Source of the DNA: Paenibacillus koleovorans NBRC 103111
Lineage (GTDB): Bacteria > Bacillota > Bacilli > Paenibacillales > NBRC-103111
Direction of reading: 5' to 3'
Assembly: GCF_004000845.1 (NCBI RefSeq)
Contig: NZ_BIMA01000015.1
Coordinates: forward strand, 24,860-88,859
DNA length: 64,000 nt
Of the stretch, positions 35,353-43,516 are shown piece after piece. A program made the position numbers and the translations under genes. The notes under the pieces are model-generated. The model worked only from the letters and a program-made list of their open reading frames with translations. It did no database searches and had not been told where the DNA came from. The first letter of the stretch is position 1; each line of letters opens with the position of its first letter.

Positions 35353-36979
35353 TCATCCTCGAGCATTCGACCTCCGGCCTACAGCCGAGGGTCTTTTGCG
35401 TTATCGATTGCTGGACGTCCAAGTGCTGCGGTTCGTGCCGCATGTGCTGCTCGGTGAGCGGCATTTTCTCGATCGGAAGCCCGCTTCCCATCGACTGCTG
35501 CTGTCGCTTTACTACGGGGAGCTGGTCATTGACGGCCGCCTTCATGCGATGCGCCCAGGCTCGCTGTTCGTCTGTGCCCCGGAGCAGTTGATCGAGCTGA
35601 CCAACTTCACGAGCGAGTCGTTCGAGCTGCTGATGCTCGAGTTCGAGGTGGCGAGCGCGGACTTGGCTCCTGCGGAAGAGGGGCAGCGGCTGTTCCCGCA
35701 TATCGGCGAAGCCTCCATCCCGTCGCTTGCCGTGGCCGCCCATCTGTACGATACGATGCGCTCGAATTGGAGCCGCGGCGGGGCGTCCGGCCGGCTTCGC
35801 AGCGAGGCTGGCTTGCTGGAGCTGCTAAGCCTCGTGCTCGCTCACAAGGAGCAGCAGTCCGAGCTGATCTTCGAGAACGCGCGGCTGGAGCTGGAGCGGC
35901 GGTTCCGCGAGGATGTGTCCATCGATGTGCTCGCCGGAATAGCGGGGCTTAGCCGGTTCCACTTCATGCGCCTGTTCAAGGAACGGTACGGGAGGAGCGT
36001 GACCGAATACCGGACGGAGCTGCGCGTGACCGAGGCCAAACGGTTGTTATCCGCCGCCAAACCCGCTGCCATCGATCGTATCGTCTACGAGGTCGGGTTC
36101 AAGAACGAAGCTTATTTCAACCAGCTGTTCAGGAAACAAACCGGCGTCGCCCCAGGTATCTACCAGCGCAATCAGAAGCGCAAGGTCGCCGCTTACAGCT
36201 GGGTCAACTTCGGCCAGGTGCTGGCGCTGCGGACCATTCCTTTTGCCGCGCCGATGGATCAGTATTGGACCGACTATTATAGAAGCAAATATAGCTACGA
36301 GGTCCAAGTGCCGCTCAGCCATCGCTATGACTACAACTACATGGTGCTGGAGCAGGCGAAACCGGACTTTATTGTAGGCGTGGCGGAGCTTGTCCCGCCC
36401 GAGGAGCAAGCCAAGCTGGCGGGAATCGCGCCGTCCTTGTTCTTGAGCTCCGACGATGAGTGGCGGCGGCACTTGGAGCTCACCGCCGAGCTTCTCGGCG
36501 ATCCGCAAGAGGCGCGCAGCTGGCTCGCCCGGTACGAGCGCAAGGCGGACAAGACGCGCAAGGCGCTGCACAGCGAGGGGAGTGGCGGCGAGGCGCTGCT
36601 CGTCCTGCTTGTGAAGCGCGACGGGCTGCAGATTTGCGGTCGGCGCACGGGGACCGTGCTGTACGACGATCTGCACATTCCGCTGCCCACGGGAGTCGCC
36701 TCCGTGAAGTGGCTACAGGCCGTGGAGCCTCAGGCTTTGCCGGGCTTCGGCGCGGATCGGGTGCTGGTCCACGTCGACGGCAACGAAGCGGCTATGGCGC
36801 GCTGGACGCAGTTGGCGGGCTCGGCGGTGTGGCGACGCCTAGACGCCGTGCAGGCGGGACGCGTCCATGTCGCAGCCGGCTACTCCTACTTCACCTCGCC
36901 CTGGAACGACTACTCCGCCTACCGGCACGAGCAGTTCCTGAACGACGTCCAGCAACTGCTCGCTCATACACAGGTGTGA
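35339..36979 (+). CDS. AraC-family activator fused to a siderophore-binding-protein domain (Btr-like)
   Basis: Protein of 546 residues with three parts: an N-terminal cupin-like region (about 20-170), an AraC double helix-turn-helix (about 180-285; VSIDVLAGIAGLSRFHFMRLFKERYGRSV, then IVYEVGFKNEAYFNQLFRKQTGVAPGIYQ) and a C-terminal FecB/FeuA-like domain (about 290-545; LEQAKPDFIVGVAELVPPEEQAKLAGIAPSLFL). This matches Btr/YbbB of Bacillus, which binds ferric bacillibactin or enterobactin in the cytoplasm and activates feuABC. The start overlaps the binding-protein gene by 14 bases and lacks a strong ribosome site, implying coupling. A strong terminator follows. Confidence 0.9.
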   Translation: MLNHNHPRAFDLRPTAEGLLRYRLLDVQVLRFVPHVLLGERHFLDRKPASHRLLLSLYYGELVIDGRLHAMRPGSLFVCAPEQLIELTNFTSESFELLMLEFEVASADLAPAEEGQRLFPHIGEASIPSLAVAAHLYDTMRSNWSRGGASGRLRSEAGLLELLSLVLAHKEQQSELIFENARLELERRFREDVSIDVLAGIAGLSRFHFMRLFKERYGRSVTEYRTELRVTEAKRLLSAAKPAAIDRIVYEVGFKNEAYFNQLFRKQTGVAPGIYQRNQKRKVAAYSWVNFGQVLALRTIPFAAPMDQYWTDYYRSKYSYEVQVPLSHRYDYNYMVLEQAKPDFIVGVAELVPPEEQAKLAGIAPSLFLSSDDEWRRHLELTAELLGDPQEARSWLARYERKADKTRKALHSEGSGGEALLVLLVKRDGLQICGRRTGTVLYDDLHIPLPTGVASVKWLQAVEPQALPGFGADRVLVHVDGNEAAMARWTQLAGSAVWRRLDAVQAGRVHVAAGYSYFTSPWNDYSAYRHEQFLNDVQQLLAHTQV

Positions 36980-37056
36980 AGTAGTCGCGCTCCTCCAGCC
37001 GGCCGGATTCCGCTCGCGCGGGGAGATAGTGATCTGCCATAACCTTATTGAATAGG

Positions 37057-37090
37057 AAAAGCCGCCTGAACCGGGTTCAGGCGGCTTTTC
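37057..37090. terminator. Terminator between the Btr-like gene and the large secreted protein gene
   Basis: AAAAGCCGCCTGAAC pairs perfectly with GTTCAGGCGGCTTTT around a 3-base loop. Flanking A and T runs allow use from both sides; both neighbouring genes end here. Confidence 0.93.
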
Positions 37091-37091
37091 T

Positions 37092-40000
37092 TTAGTCTCT
37101 TGGCAGAAAGATAGGTTGCACGGCTGCGAGCATCATATATAGGTCAAGCTGATCGAACACCCCGTCTCCATTCAAGTCCAGCTGCGGCAAAGTGCCGTTG
37201 TTGATCAGCGGGATCATATCGTTGAGACGGAAGAGTCCATCCGGACCCTTCGGAAGAATATCCACGATCACGATGGTCGTCTGCTCGAGCTCTACATTTC
37301 CCGCAATGTCCACGCTCCAATAGGTGATGGTGTGCGCACCCTGCTTCTTGAGCAGCACCGGACTGCCGGTGAGCTCCACTCCGTCCACGAAGTAGATGCT
37401 GGTGGATGCACTGTCGTCTTGTACATTGAAAGTAACAGTCACATGTTTCGTTTCGGGATCCTTTGCCAAGGCAACCGTTGTCACCGGCGCAACCTTGTCG
37501 ATATTCGCAATCGTCACCGTCACACGCGTCACATTTCCCACGGAATCCGTAGCCACGAACTCGAAACTACCATTCCCCTCGAACGTGTAGCTACTCGTAT
37601 TCAACGTCCCATCATCCACTGTGGCACTCACCACTATATCCTGGTTCGTCGGTTTCGCACTGTCGTAGTAGCCAATCGTTATCACCGGCGGCAAATCCAC
37701 CGCGATGGAGGCGTCGAAGGTCTCGCTGACATTGCCCGCTGCATCCTTCAGCCGGGCGTATACCCGCTTCTCGCCTTCGCCATTCGTCAGCGTATACGCT
37801 ACGCTCTCCCGGAAAGCTTCCCATTCCGACCACACTTCTAGATCATCCGAGAATTGCATGGAGACAGCCCCCGACTCCTCGTCATCCAGAGCTAGAGTGA
37901 CGGCATAACTCGCCGTATGAGCAGCCCCCTCGTTCACCTGCATGTTGCCTGTCGGCGAAATCGTATCCAGCGTAATCGATTGGCTGAAGGTCTGACTCAA
38001 GTTGCCAAACTCATCCTGGAATTGCATATACACGGTCTTCAATCCATCCCCACTAGGCAACGTGTACAGCCTGCTAGCGGCGTAAGTCTCCCAGTCCGAC
38101 CAGGACACGCCGTCATAGTAGAATCGCATCTGGGTGGCGCCGGTGTCCCCGTCATCGAAGGTCAGCAGCACCTCGGTGTCCATCGTCCAGGACGCGCCGC
38201 CATTGATACGGGCCGTCACGACGGGAGGCGTCCTATCAATATTTGTGACGTAAAACACGCTCTGGCTGAAATTGCCGGCCGCATCGGTCGCATAGGCCGA
38301 AATCGTTCGGTTCGAATATAAAGTAAAAGGACCGGTGTACGGGGAATCATAATCGCCCCATAGCTGATAACGCCGATCCACCGTGTCGGCTGAAAATTCA
38401 ATGGTCACAGTCACAGATTGTGCAGGCGCCGTTGTGGACAGCGAGAATATCGGTAATGCAGGCGGCACCTTGTCGATGTTGTCCACTTCATAGGAAGCCA
38501 CCGAGCTCCAGAACCCTTGGCTGGTCTGGTACCGCGCATAAATCGTCCGATTCTCAGTCAAGGTAAGAGACCCGGAATACGTATACCATAGCGCTTGCTC
38601 CAAACTGTATTGCTGCAGCACCGCATTAGTCGGGAAAACGAGCGTCAGCAGCACATTCTGATTGGTCGGACTTTCCGTACTCGCTTGAAAGCCTACCTCT
38701 TCGAGCTTCCATGTGATCGTCTGGCTCTGTGGCGACTCGGTATTCCCCGCCGAATCTACGCTCCAGTAAGTGACTGAATGTGCACCGGGAGAAGAGAAGC
38801 TGATCTGGGTGCCGTTCTGCTGCGTTCCACCATCTACTGTATAGTAAGTCGCAGCCACACCGGATCCAGTATCGGTCGCCGTTAATGTCATCCCGTTGAC
38901 CGTCGTAACAGGAGGAGCCGTATCTCGCTTGATCGTAACGCTCTCCGAAGATGCGCCTCCGCCCAAGGACGAAGCCGAACATGAATAGTTCGAGCCTGCG
39001 CTTCCCGTATCAGCGGTCAAGGATACCGGCTCACAGCCTACAGTTGTAATGGGTTCGCCTGCCGGCTCTGTCAGCGTCCAGCTTAGACCCACATCGGACT
39101 TATACCAGCCATTCTGTCCGGGGGTTCCGGTGACAACGGGTTGAATCCGGGGAGAGGTCTGAACGTCCAGGCTGCCTCTTATTATCCTGCTAGCATCAGC
39201 ATTCTGCCCAGACACAATGAACCCATATGTATCTCCCGCATTCACATGAAAGACCGAGTTCCCTGTTCTTTCGAATAAGTCGTTCACGCTGCCGCTGTAC
39301 AAAACAGTCGTTGTTGTGCGAACTCCGTCCCGCTCCACAAATGCCGTCAGCCCGGCCGTCGCCATGTACCAAGAGTGCAACCCGAAGTGCCGCCAACGAT
39401 AGTAAATATCCGCCGTTTCAGTAGCGATGGCTTTAAACTCCCAGCTCGCACTAGTGCTTGTAATATCGTAACCCAGACGCACCCCGTAAGTGAGCTCGGT
39501 TACTGTCGCGGCATTCGGCCCTTTGCTCGTCCAGCTCCCAACGGGCCGGAGCAATCCCCGTGCAGACTTCACCTCAACTGCTACGACATTGCTCGTTATC
39601 GCTGCAATCTGCTCCATCGCTCCGGTATTGGTGTTCGTCACTACCGCATAATAGTACGTCGTGCCCGCCAAATTCGTCGGCGCCTGGAAAGAAGCGCTCT
39701 GCGCACCGCTGATCGCCGTTCCCCCGCTCGCGCTGTTCGACGAGTTGCTGTACCACTGGTAGCTCAGCGTACCTCCGTCACCTACGGATGCCGTTATGCC
39801 CACCGTCGGAGAAGGGTCGCCAACCTTCACAACCGCCCCTGCAGGCGGAGTGAGGATTGTCGGCGTCTCCGCTATCGCCACGGCAGGATCGCCGTTTACC
39901 GCAAACTCGTAAATCCGGATGAGTCCGCCGTTGGCTTGATTAGGTGCCGTCACGATCAGTTGAATATATCGCGCCACAACAGGAGCGACATCATGCGTAA

Positions 40001-40382
40001 CGACATTCGCCGTATTGTTCGTCACCTGAACGGCCGAAACCCAGCTTACCCCGTCCGTACTGGTCTGGATCTCGTAGTCTCTAGTAATATAGTTCGCACT
40101 TTCCGTGCCGGCATTCGTAAGGACGAACTGGCCCACGATGTACAGCGCCCCTAGATCGATCGTCATCCGATCCGTCGACGACAAGCCGCACCACTTCGTC
40201 GAAGGGTTGCCGTCGAGCGCATGAGCCGCTGTCTCACTCCCGGCGCAGAAGCTGCCCGACCCCGTCGTAACCGTTTTGTTCAAGCCCAAATTCACGTAAG
40301 CAACGGCATGTATAACCGCTGGAATCATCCCCAGTGCCAGCAACCCCATCGCCAACATACAAATCAAACGCCTGAATGCCAT
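37092..40382 (-). CDS. Large secreted multidomain protein with F5/8-type, Ig-like repeats and dockerin-like C-terminus
   Basis: Exported protein of 1096 residues. A signal peptide (LICMLAMGLLALGMIPAVIHA) is followed by an F5/8 type C (discoidin/CBM32-like) domain (about 30-170; ALDGNPSTKWCG, MTIDLGALYIVGQFVLTNAG, RDYEIQTSTDGVSW), an Ig-like segment (about 175-275; SYQWYSNSSNS) and several bacterial Ig/OmpL47-like repeats (APPVTTVNG, TYYTVDGGTQQNG, VTYWSVDSAGNTE, and again TITYWSVDIAGNVE). The last 55 residues (LDLNGDGVFDQLDLYMML) resemble half of a dockerin calcium-binding pair. There is no recognised catalytic domain; it probably binds carbohydrate or the cell surface. AGGAGAGG precedes the ATG. 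Confidence 0.85.
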   Translation of the reverse strand: MAFRRLICMLAMGLLALGMIPAVIHAVAYVNLGLNKTVTTGSGSFCAGSETAAHALDGNPSTKWCGLSSTDRMTIDLGALYIVGQFVLTNAGTESANYITRDYEIQTSTDGVSWVSAVQVTNNTANVVTHDVAPVVARYIQLIVTAPNQANGGLIRIYEFAVNGDPAVAIAETPTILTPPAGAVVKVGDPSPTVGITASVGDGGTLSYQWYSNSSNSASGGTAISGAQSASFQAPTNLAGTTYYYAVVTNTNTGAMEQIAAITSNVVAVEVKSARGLLRPVGSWTSKGPNAATVTELTYGVRLGYDITSTSASWEFKAIATETADIYYRWRHFGLHSWYMATAGLTAFVERDGVRTTTTVLYSGSVNDLFERTGNSVFHVNAGDTYGFIVSGQNADASRIIRGSLDVQTSPRIQPVVTGTPGQNGWYKSDVGLSWTLTEPAGEPITTVGCEPVSLTADTGSAGSNYSCSASSLGGGASSESVTIKRDTAPPVTTVNGMTLTATDTGSGVAATYYTVDGGTQQNGTQISFSSPGAHSVTYWSVDSAGNTESPQSQTITWKLEEVGFQASTESPTNQNVLLTLVFPTNAVLQQYSLEQALWYTYSGSLTLTENRTIYARYQTSQGFWSSVASYEVDNIDKVPPALPIFSLSTTAPAQSVTVTIEFSADTVDRRYQLWGDYDSPYTGPFTLYSNRTISAYATDAAGNFSQSVFYVTNIDRTPPVVTARINGGASWTMDTEVLLTFDDGDTGATQMRFYYDGVSWSDWETYAASRLYTLPSGDGLKTVYMQFQDEFGNLSQTFSQSITLDTISPTGNMQVNEGAAHTASYAVTLALDDEESGAVSMQFSDDLEVWSEWEAFRESVAYTLTNGEGEKRVYARLKDAAGNVSETFDASIAVDLPPVITIGYYDSAKPTNQDIVVSATVDDGTLNTSSYTFEGNGSFEFVATDSVGNVTRVTVTIANIDKVAPVTTVALAKDPETKHVTVTFNVQDDSASTSIYFVDGVELTGSPVLLKKQGAHTITYWSVDIAGNVELEQTTIVIVDILPKGPDGLFRLNDMIPLINNGTLPQLDLNGDGVFDQLDLYMMLAAVQPIFLPRD

Positions 40383-40568
40383 CTCGCCTCTCCTCTATCT
40401 ATTTAATAGTTCTAGCTTCTCATTCAGTAGATGCGTCAATCCGGGACGTGAGATTAGAAGGGTCGGACCAGAGGGGAAATGCAGCTTCCTACTTACAATC
40501 ACAAAGGACGCCCCCGCTTGCAGCAATTCGTTACTACTTGTTATGTCCGCCTATTTAAGTGCCCTTGA

Positions 40569-41495
40569 TTAAACAGTCCTATCGAAAGGTTGAAGGCTGT
40601 ATTCCACACGCACATCCTGAATACCCTGAATCCGCTCCAGCTCAGCCTGGTCGGGGAACGCGCCGGCGTTTGCCCGGACCAGCAGCTGGTCCAACAGCTC
40701 CAGCTGCTCGCTGCGCATCATCAGCTTCAATGATTCATTCACCGAGCTGTCCTGAAGCCCTTTCGCTTCTCTAAACTTCTTCTGCGCCTTCTCCAGCGTC
40801 TCCTGGAACTGCTCCAGCCGTTCGTTCGCCTTGTCGAACTGATGGCGAATCTCCGTCGAGCTGCCCTGCAGATCGTCGAGATCGAGCCCCTTTGCCGATA
40901 GCTCCAGCAGCCCCTGCAGCCCGTCGGGATTTCGAAGATAATGGCTCAGAACCCGTCCGAACTGCCCATTCGTCGCTTGGTTGTACATCGCTTCGGTGCC
41001 TCGCAGGAACCCTCCGTAGAACCACTCGTACTGTTCCATGAACCAATCCGTCGTTTCTTGAATGCGTCCCCGCAGAAAATCAATTTCGGACTCCAGCAGC
41101 TTCGCCTCGGACGGGTCTGCATCGGCATTGGCCTTCACGTCCTCCAGCCGCTTCTCGTACTCCGCCATTTCATCCAGCATGGGGTCGATGTACTGCTCGC
41201 GTGAGGTGGCGACACTTCTCTGAAAAGCGTCATATATGCCTCGCACAACCGATATTCCCCGGTCGATCAGGGACGCCTCCGCCTGCTTGTTCCAGGGCCC
41301 GTCCTTGGCGTTCAGCAGCAGCTGCTTTTCCCTGGCCTCGAGTTGTTGATTCAGCTTCTCCTGCTCCGCATGCTGCTTCAGTTGATTATTCACAATCTGG
41401 ACGGCAAGATTTACCGGAACGCCCGCTCCGAGCTTTTTGTCCAGGCTCATGCCATTGATGGAAAGGGTAGTTGATCCAATCTGCATCCTAGTCAT
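40569..41495 (-). CDS. Uncharacterised coiled-coil protein
   Basis: Not recognised. Product of 308 residues, cytoplasmic (no signal or membrane helix), mostly charged helices: heptad-like stretches at about 30-60 (NQQLEAREKQLLL), 100-145 and 215-260 (FDKANERLEQFQETLEKAQKKF). A tryptophan and aromatic-rich patch TTDWFMEQYEWFYGGFLRG near 155 is distinctive. ATG 41495 follows AAGGGGGACA. It lies 14 bp after another unrecognised gene on the same strand and they probably form an operon. A DNA- or envelope-associated structural role is possible but unproven. Confidence 0.8.
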   Translation of the reverse strand: MTRMQIGSTTLSINGMSLDKKLGAGVPVNLAVQIVNNQLKQHAEQEKLNQQLEAREKQLLLNAKDGPWNKQAEASLIDRGISVVRGIYDAFQRSVATSREQYIDPMLDEMAEYEKRLEDVKANADADPSEAKLLESEIDFLRGRIQETTDWFMEQYEWFYGGFLRGTEAMYNQATNGQFGRVLSHYLRNPDGLQGLLELSAKGLDLDDLQGSSTEIRHQFDKANERLEQFQETLEKAQKKFREAKGLQDSSVNESLKLMMRSEQLELLDQLLVRANAGAFPDQAELERIQGIQDVRVEYSLQPFDRTV

Positions 41496-41509
41496 TGTCC
41501 CCCTTAGCT

Positions 41510-42304
41510 TCAGCTTACTTCAACGACATCCGTTTCCTTGACCAGAAGATCCTTGTAGTAGCGGGCCAATTCCTTCGAGACCTCTTCCACGTTCAGCTTT
41601 CTAGCTACTTCCACCGCCGCCGCATAGTGCTCATAGTCGAGATGCTTCAGGATCAGCTTTCTCTTCTGACCCTTGGAGCACCTGGTATGGTAGATCGCCC
41701 ACATCAGGGTGGCATTATCTACCTGCACGTAGTCGGGGACTTCCTCCTCGATCACCAGTCCGAGCACCTCCGGAAGCCGATCCGGCAGTTTGCCGCTCAA
41801 ATACACCTCGCGCGCCCAGTCGCTCACCTGTCCGTTTCGCTCTGGATAGTGCAGCAAGCGAGTTACAATATGTTCCGACTCCTCATCATGATCGATCAGC
41901 CATTGGAGCTGCTCTTCTTCCAGCGGGAGCTCTTGAATGAAGAAGCTGACCGCCCCCTGCGCCTCTTCGCTTCCCGTCAAAACAAACTGCTGATAGAGCG
42001 CAAACAACTGCCGGGTCAGCCCTTTGCCGAACGGTTCCTCGGAGCTGCGGTTTTTCAGCATTCTTTTCAAAATTTTCAAACACTCCACTCTTCGAAACTT
42101 CTTATTCGCGGCCAACTCCTCCACAAGGATGCCGGCCACATGCTCAATCGACTTATGCTCCAGCGCGACCGTGTTCAAAAAACGCCGCTCGTTATATATA
42201 TCGGTTGTCGTAGCCACAAATTTCTTCATGTATTTCTTGGGCGAATACTGCAGCTGAAGCCGTTCCAGCTCGCCCACACGTTGCTCCAGCTCGTGATGAT
42301 CCAT
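41510..42304 (-). CDS. Uncharacterised helical protein
   Basis: Not recognised. Product of 264 residues, all-helical in appearance, without signal peptide or membrane segments. Alternating helices such as LTRQLFALYQQFVLTG, EEQLQWLIDHDEESEHIVTRLLHYPE and YEHYAAAVEVARKLNVEEVSKELARYY suggest a repeat scaffold of HEAT or TPR type. The strong ribosome site GGAGGGGG and normal codon use show that it is expressed. It precedes the coiled-coil gene by 14 bp. Confidence 0.8.
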   Translation of the reverse strand: MDHHELEQRVGELERLQLQYSPKKYMKKFVATTTDIYNERRFLNTVALEHKSIEHVAGILVEELAANKKFRRVECLKILKRMLKNRSSEEPFGKGLTRQLFALYQQFVLTGSEEAQGAVSFFIQELPLEEEQLQWLIDHDEESEHIVTRLLHYPERNGQVSDWAREVYLSGKLPDRLPEVLGLVIEEEVPDYVQVDNATLMWAIYHTRCSKGQKRKLILKHLDYEHYAAAVEVARKLNVEEVSKELARYYKDLLVKETDVVEVS

Positions 42305-42434
42305 GAGTCTTCCCCCTCCGTTAGATCGTCTTAATCCGATGGAACCTACTTACAAGATTCGCTACCCGCAGCCTAAACCCTTCCAACGCCCAACTAATTC
42401 AAGTTCACCTCTCCATTTTACCAAAATGGAAAAG

Positions 42435-42455
42435 AAAAAACCGTCCGGGGGACGA
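42435..42455 (-). terminator. Terminator after the second MpsC-like gene
   Basis: On the minus strand CGTCC-N3-GGACG is followed by a G and then T6. The 239-base gap 42305-42543 otherwise holds a perfect inverted repeat TCCATTTT/AAAATGGA with a 3-base loop (42412-42430), possibly an operator of the downstream uncharacterised pair. Confidence 0.6.
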
Positions 42456-42543
42456 TTCTCTGAGGATTTGCATCATATTCTGCACCTGCACCACATCGTT
42501 CGTTTGTACGAACGCATGCGACGTGTCAATCACCCCGCAGCCT

Positions 42544-43239
42544 TCACACCTTCGGTCTTACAATCAACACAATAACGCTCCTATCCACATGGAAGTTCCA
42601 GTCGACAAACACGTCTACAATTTTCGCCCCTAAGATTTGTTCAACATACTTGTTGTCCCGCAAATACTTCTTCTCCAGCTCGTTCAACGCCTGCTTCAGA
42701 TGCTCCTCATCCCTTAGCCGGATCAATTCCTTGCTCAGATCAATCAGGTTGCCGGTACGCACGACGAGCAGCGTTCTCTTGTTGATCATCCGGGAAAAGA
42801 GCTGTTCCGGCTGCTTCTGAACTCGATGGCTGATCGCTCGAATCTCGCGATGCAGCTCCTCTTCCCCTTCATACTGCTTGTCCGCCTCAGACGTCCACGA
42901 GACATCCTCGCTTTGAAGTCCTACGAAAATACCGGAGTGATTATGCAGTTCCCAATCGTAATAGAACTCCGACAGGTTCATCCCGGTCAGCAGCAGCAAA
43001 TAAGCCTTGATTTCGGGAATCAACGACCTCATTACGAGATCTCTAGTGTGCTGAATTGTACGGACCTGTCCCTGCTTCAAGAGAATCTTCTCGGTAGGCG
43101 TCAGGAAGTTGCGCAAATACACGACAAAAAAGGGAGGTTCCATACTGACAAAAATGGACTGGGGGCCTTTCCCGAATGCTTCCCGGAGCATCTTCCCTAT
43201 GTGGCTAGCAATCTCATTCTGGAAATGGTTCTCGTTCAT
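42544..43239 (-). CDS. MpsC/DUF2294-family protein, second copy
   Basis: Cytoplasmic protein of 231 residues with two tandem DUF2294-like halves. The first is at about 5-110 (GKGPQSIFVSMEPPFFVVYLRNFLTPTEKILL, HTRDLVMRSLIPEIKAYL, LSEFYYDWELHNHSGIFVGL), the second at about 130-231 (QLFSRMINKRTLLVVRTGNLIDL, VEQILGAKIVDVFVDWNFHVDRSVIVLIV). DUF2294 is the MpsC family, linked in Staphylococcus to sodium-dependent membrane potential generation; whether this long form does the same is unknown. ATG 43239 aligns with the start of its paralogue two genes upstream. A structured element also found before the kinase gene lies just upstream. Confidence 0.82.
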   Translation of the reverse strand: MNENHFQNEIASHIGKMLREAFGKGPQSIFVSMEPPFFVVYLRNFLTPTEKILLKQGQVRTIQHTRDLVMRSLIPEIKAYLLLLTGMNLSEFYYDWELHNHSGIFVGLQSEDVSWTSEADKQYEGEEELHREIRAISHRVQKQPEQLFSRMINKRTLLVVRTGNLIDLSKELIRLRDEEHLKQALNELEKKYLRDNKYVEQILGAKIVDVFVDWNFHVDRSVIVLIVRPKV

Positions 43240-43290
43240 AGTCCAACATTCATCCTCAGCCAAGTTTCACTCGCTCTAAGCTTTCCTTAC

Positions 43291-43367
43291 AATAAAAAAA
43301 ACCTAAATAAAAGGTTGCTGAGCAACTTTTATTTAGGCTTATGTCCAGCGCTGTCTCTGGTTCATTA
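43291..43367 (-). promoter_or_regulatory. Repeated structured leader/terminator element, copy B
   Basis: On the minus strand, a 33-base conserved stretch (43335-43367) with a CCAG/CTGG stem-loop and ACATAAGCCT is followed by a strong terminator hairpin (CCTAAATAAAAG with CTTTTATTTAGG-type pairing, 43302-43337) and T8. The same 33 bases occur before the kinase gene with four changes. It ends 52 bases upstream of the second MpsC-like gene and may be its attenuator or the terminator of the kinase gene. No known riboswitch class was recognised. Confidence 0.6.
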
Positions 43368-43516
43368 CGGCCAGCTCGATTTGTATTTCTTGTTAGTACT
43401 GCACGTATCGATCTCTTACAGGTCTACCCTGTCAGATCGTTCAGGCAAGAGCGTCATGTCTATTACCCTACCCTATTTTAAATAGTTTATTGAGATTTAG
43501 CAAGGTTCAGCTTGCA

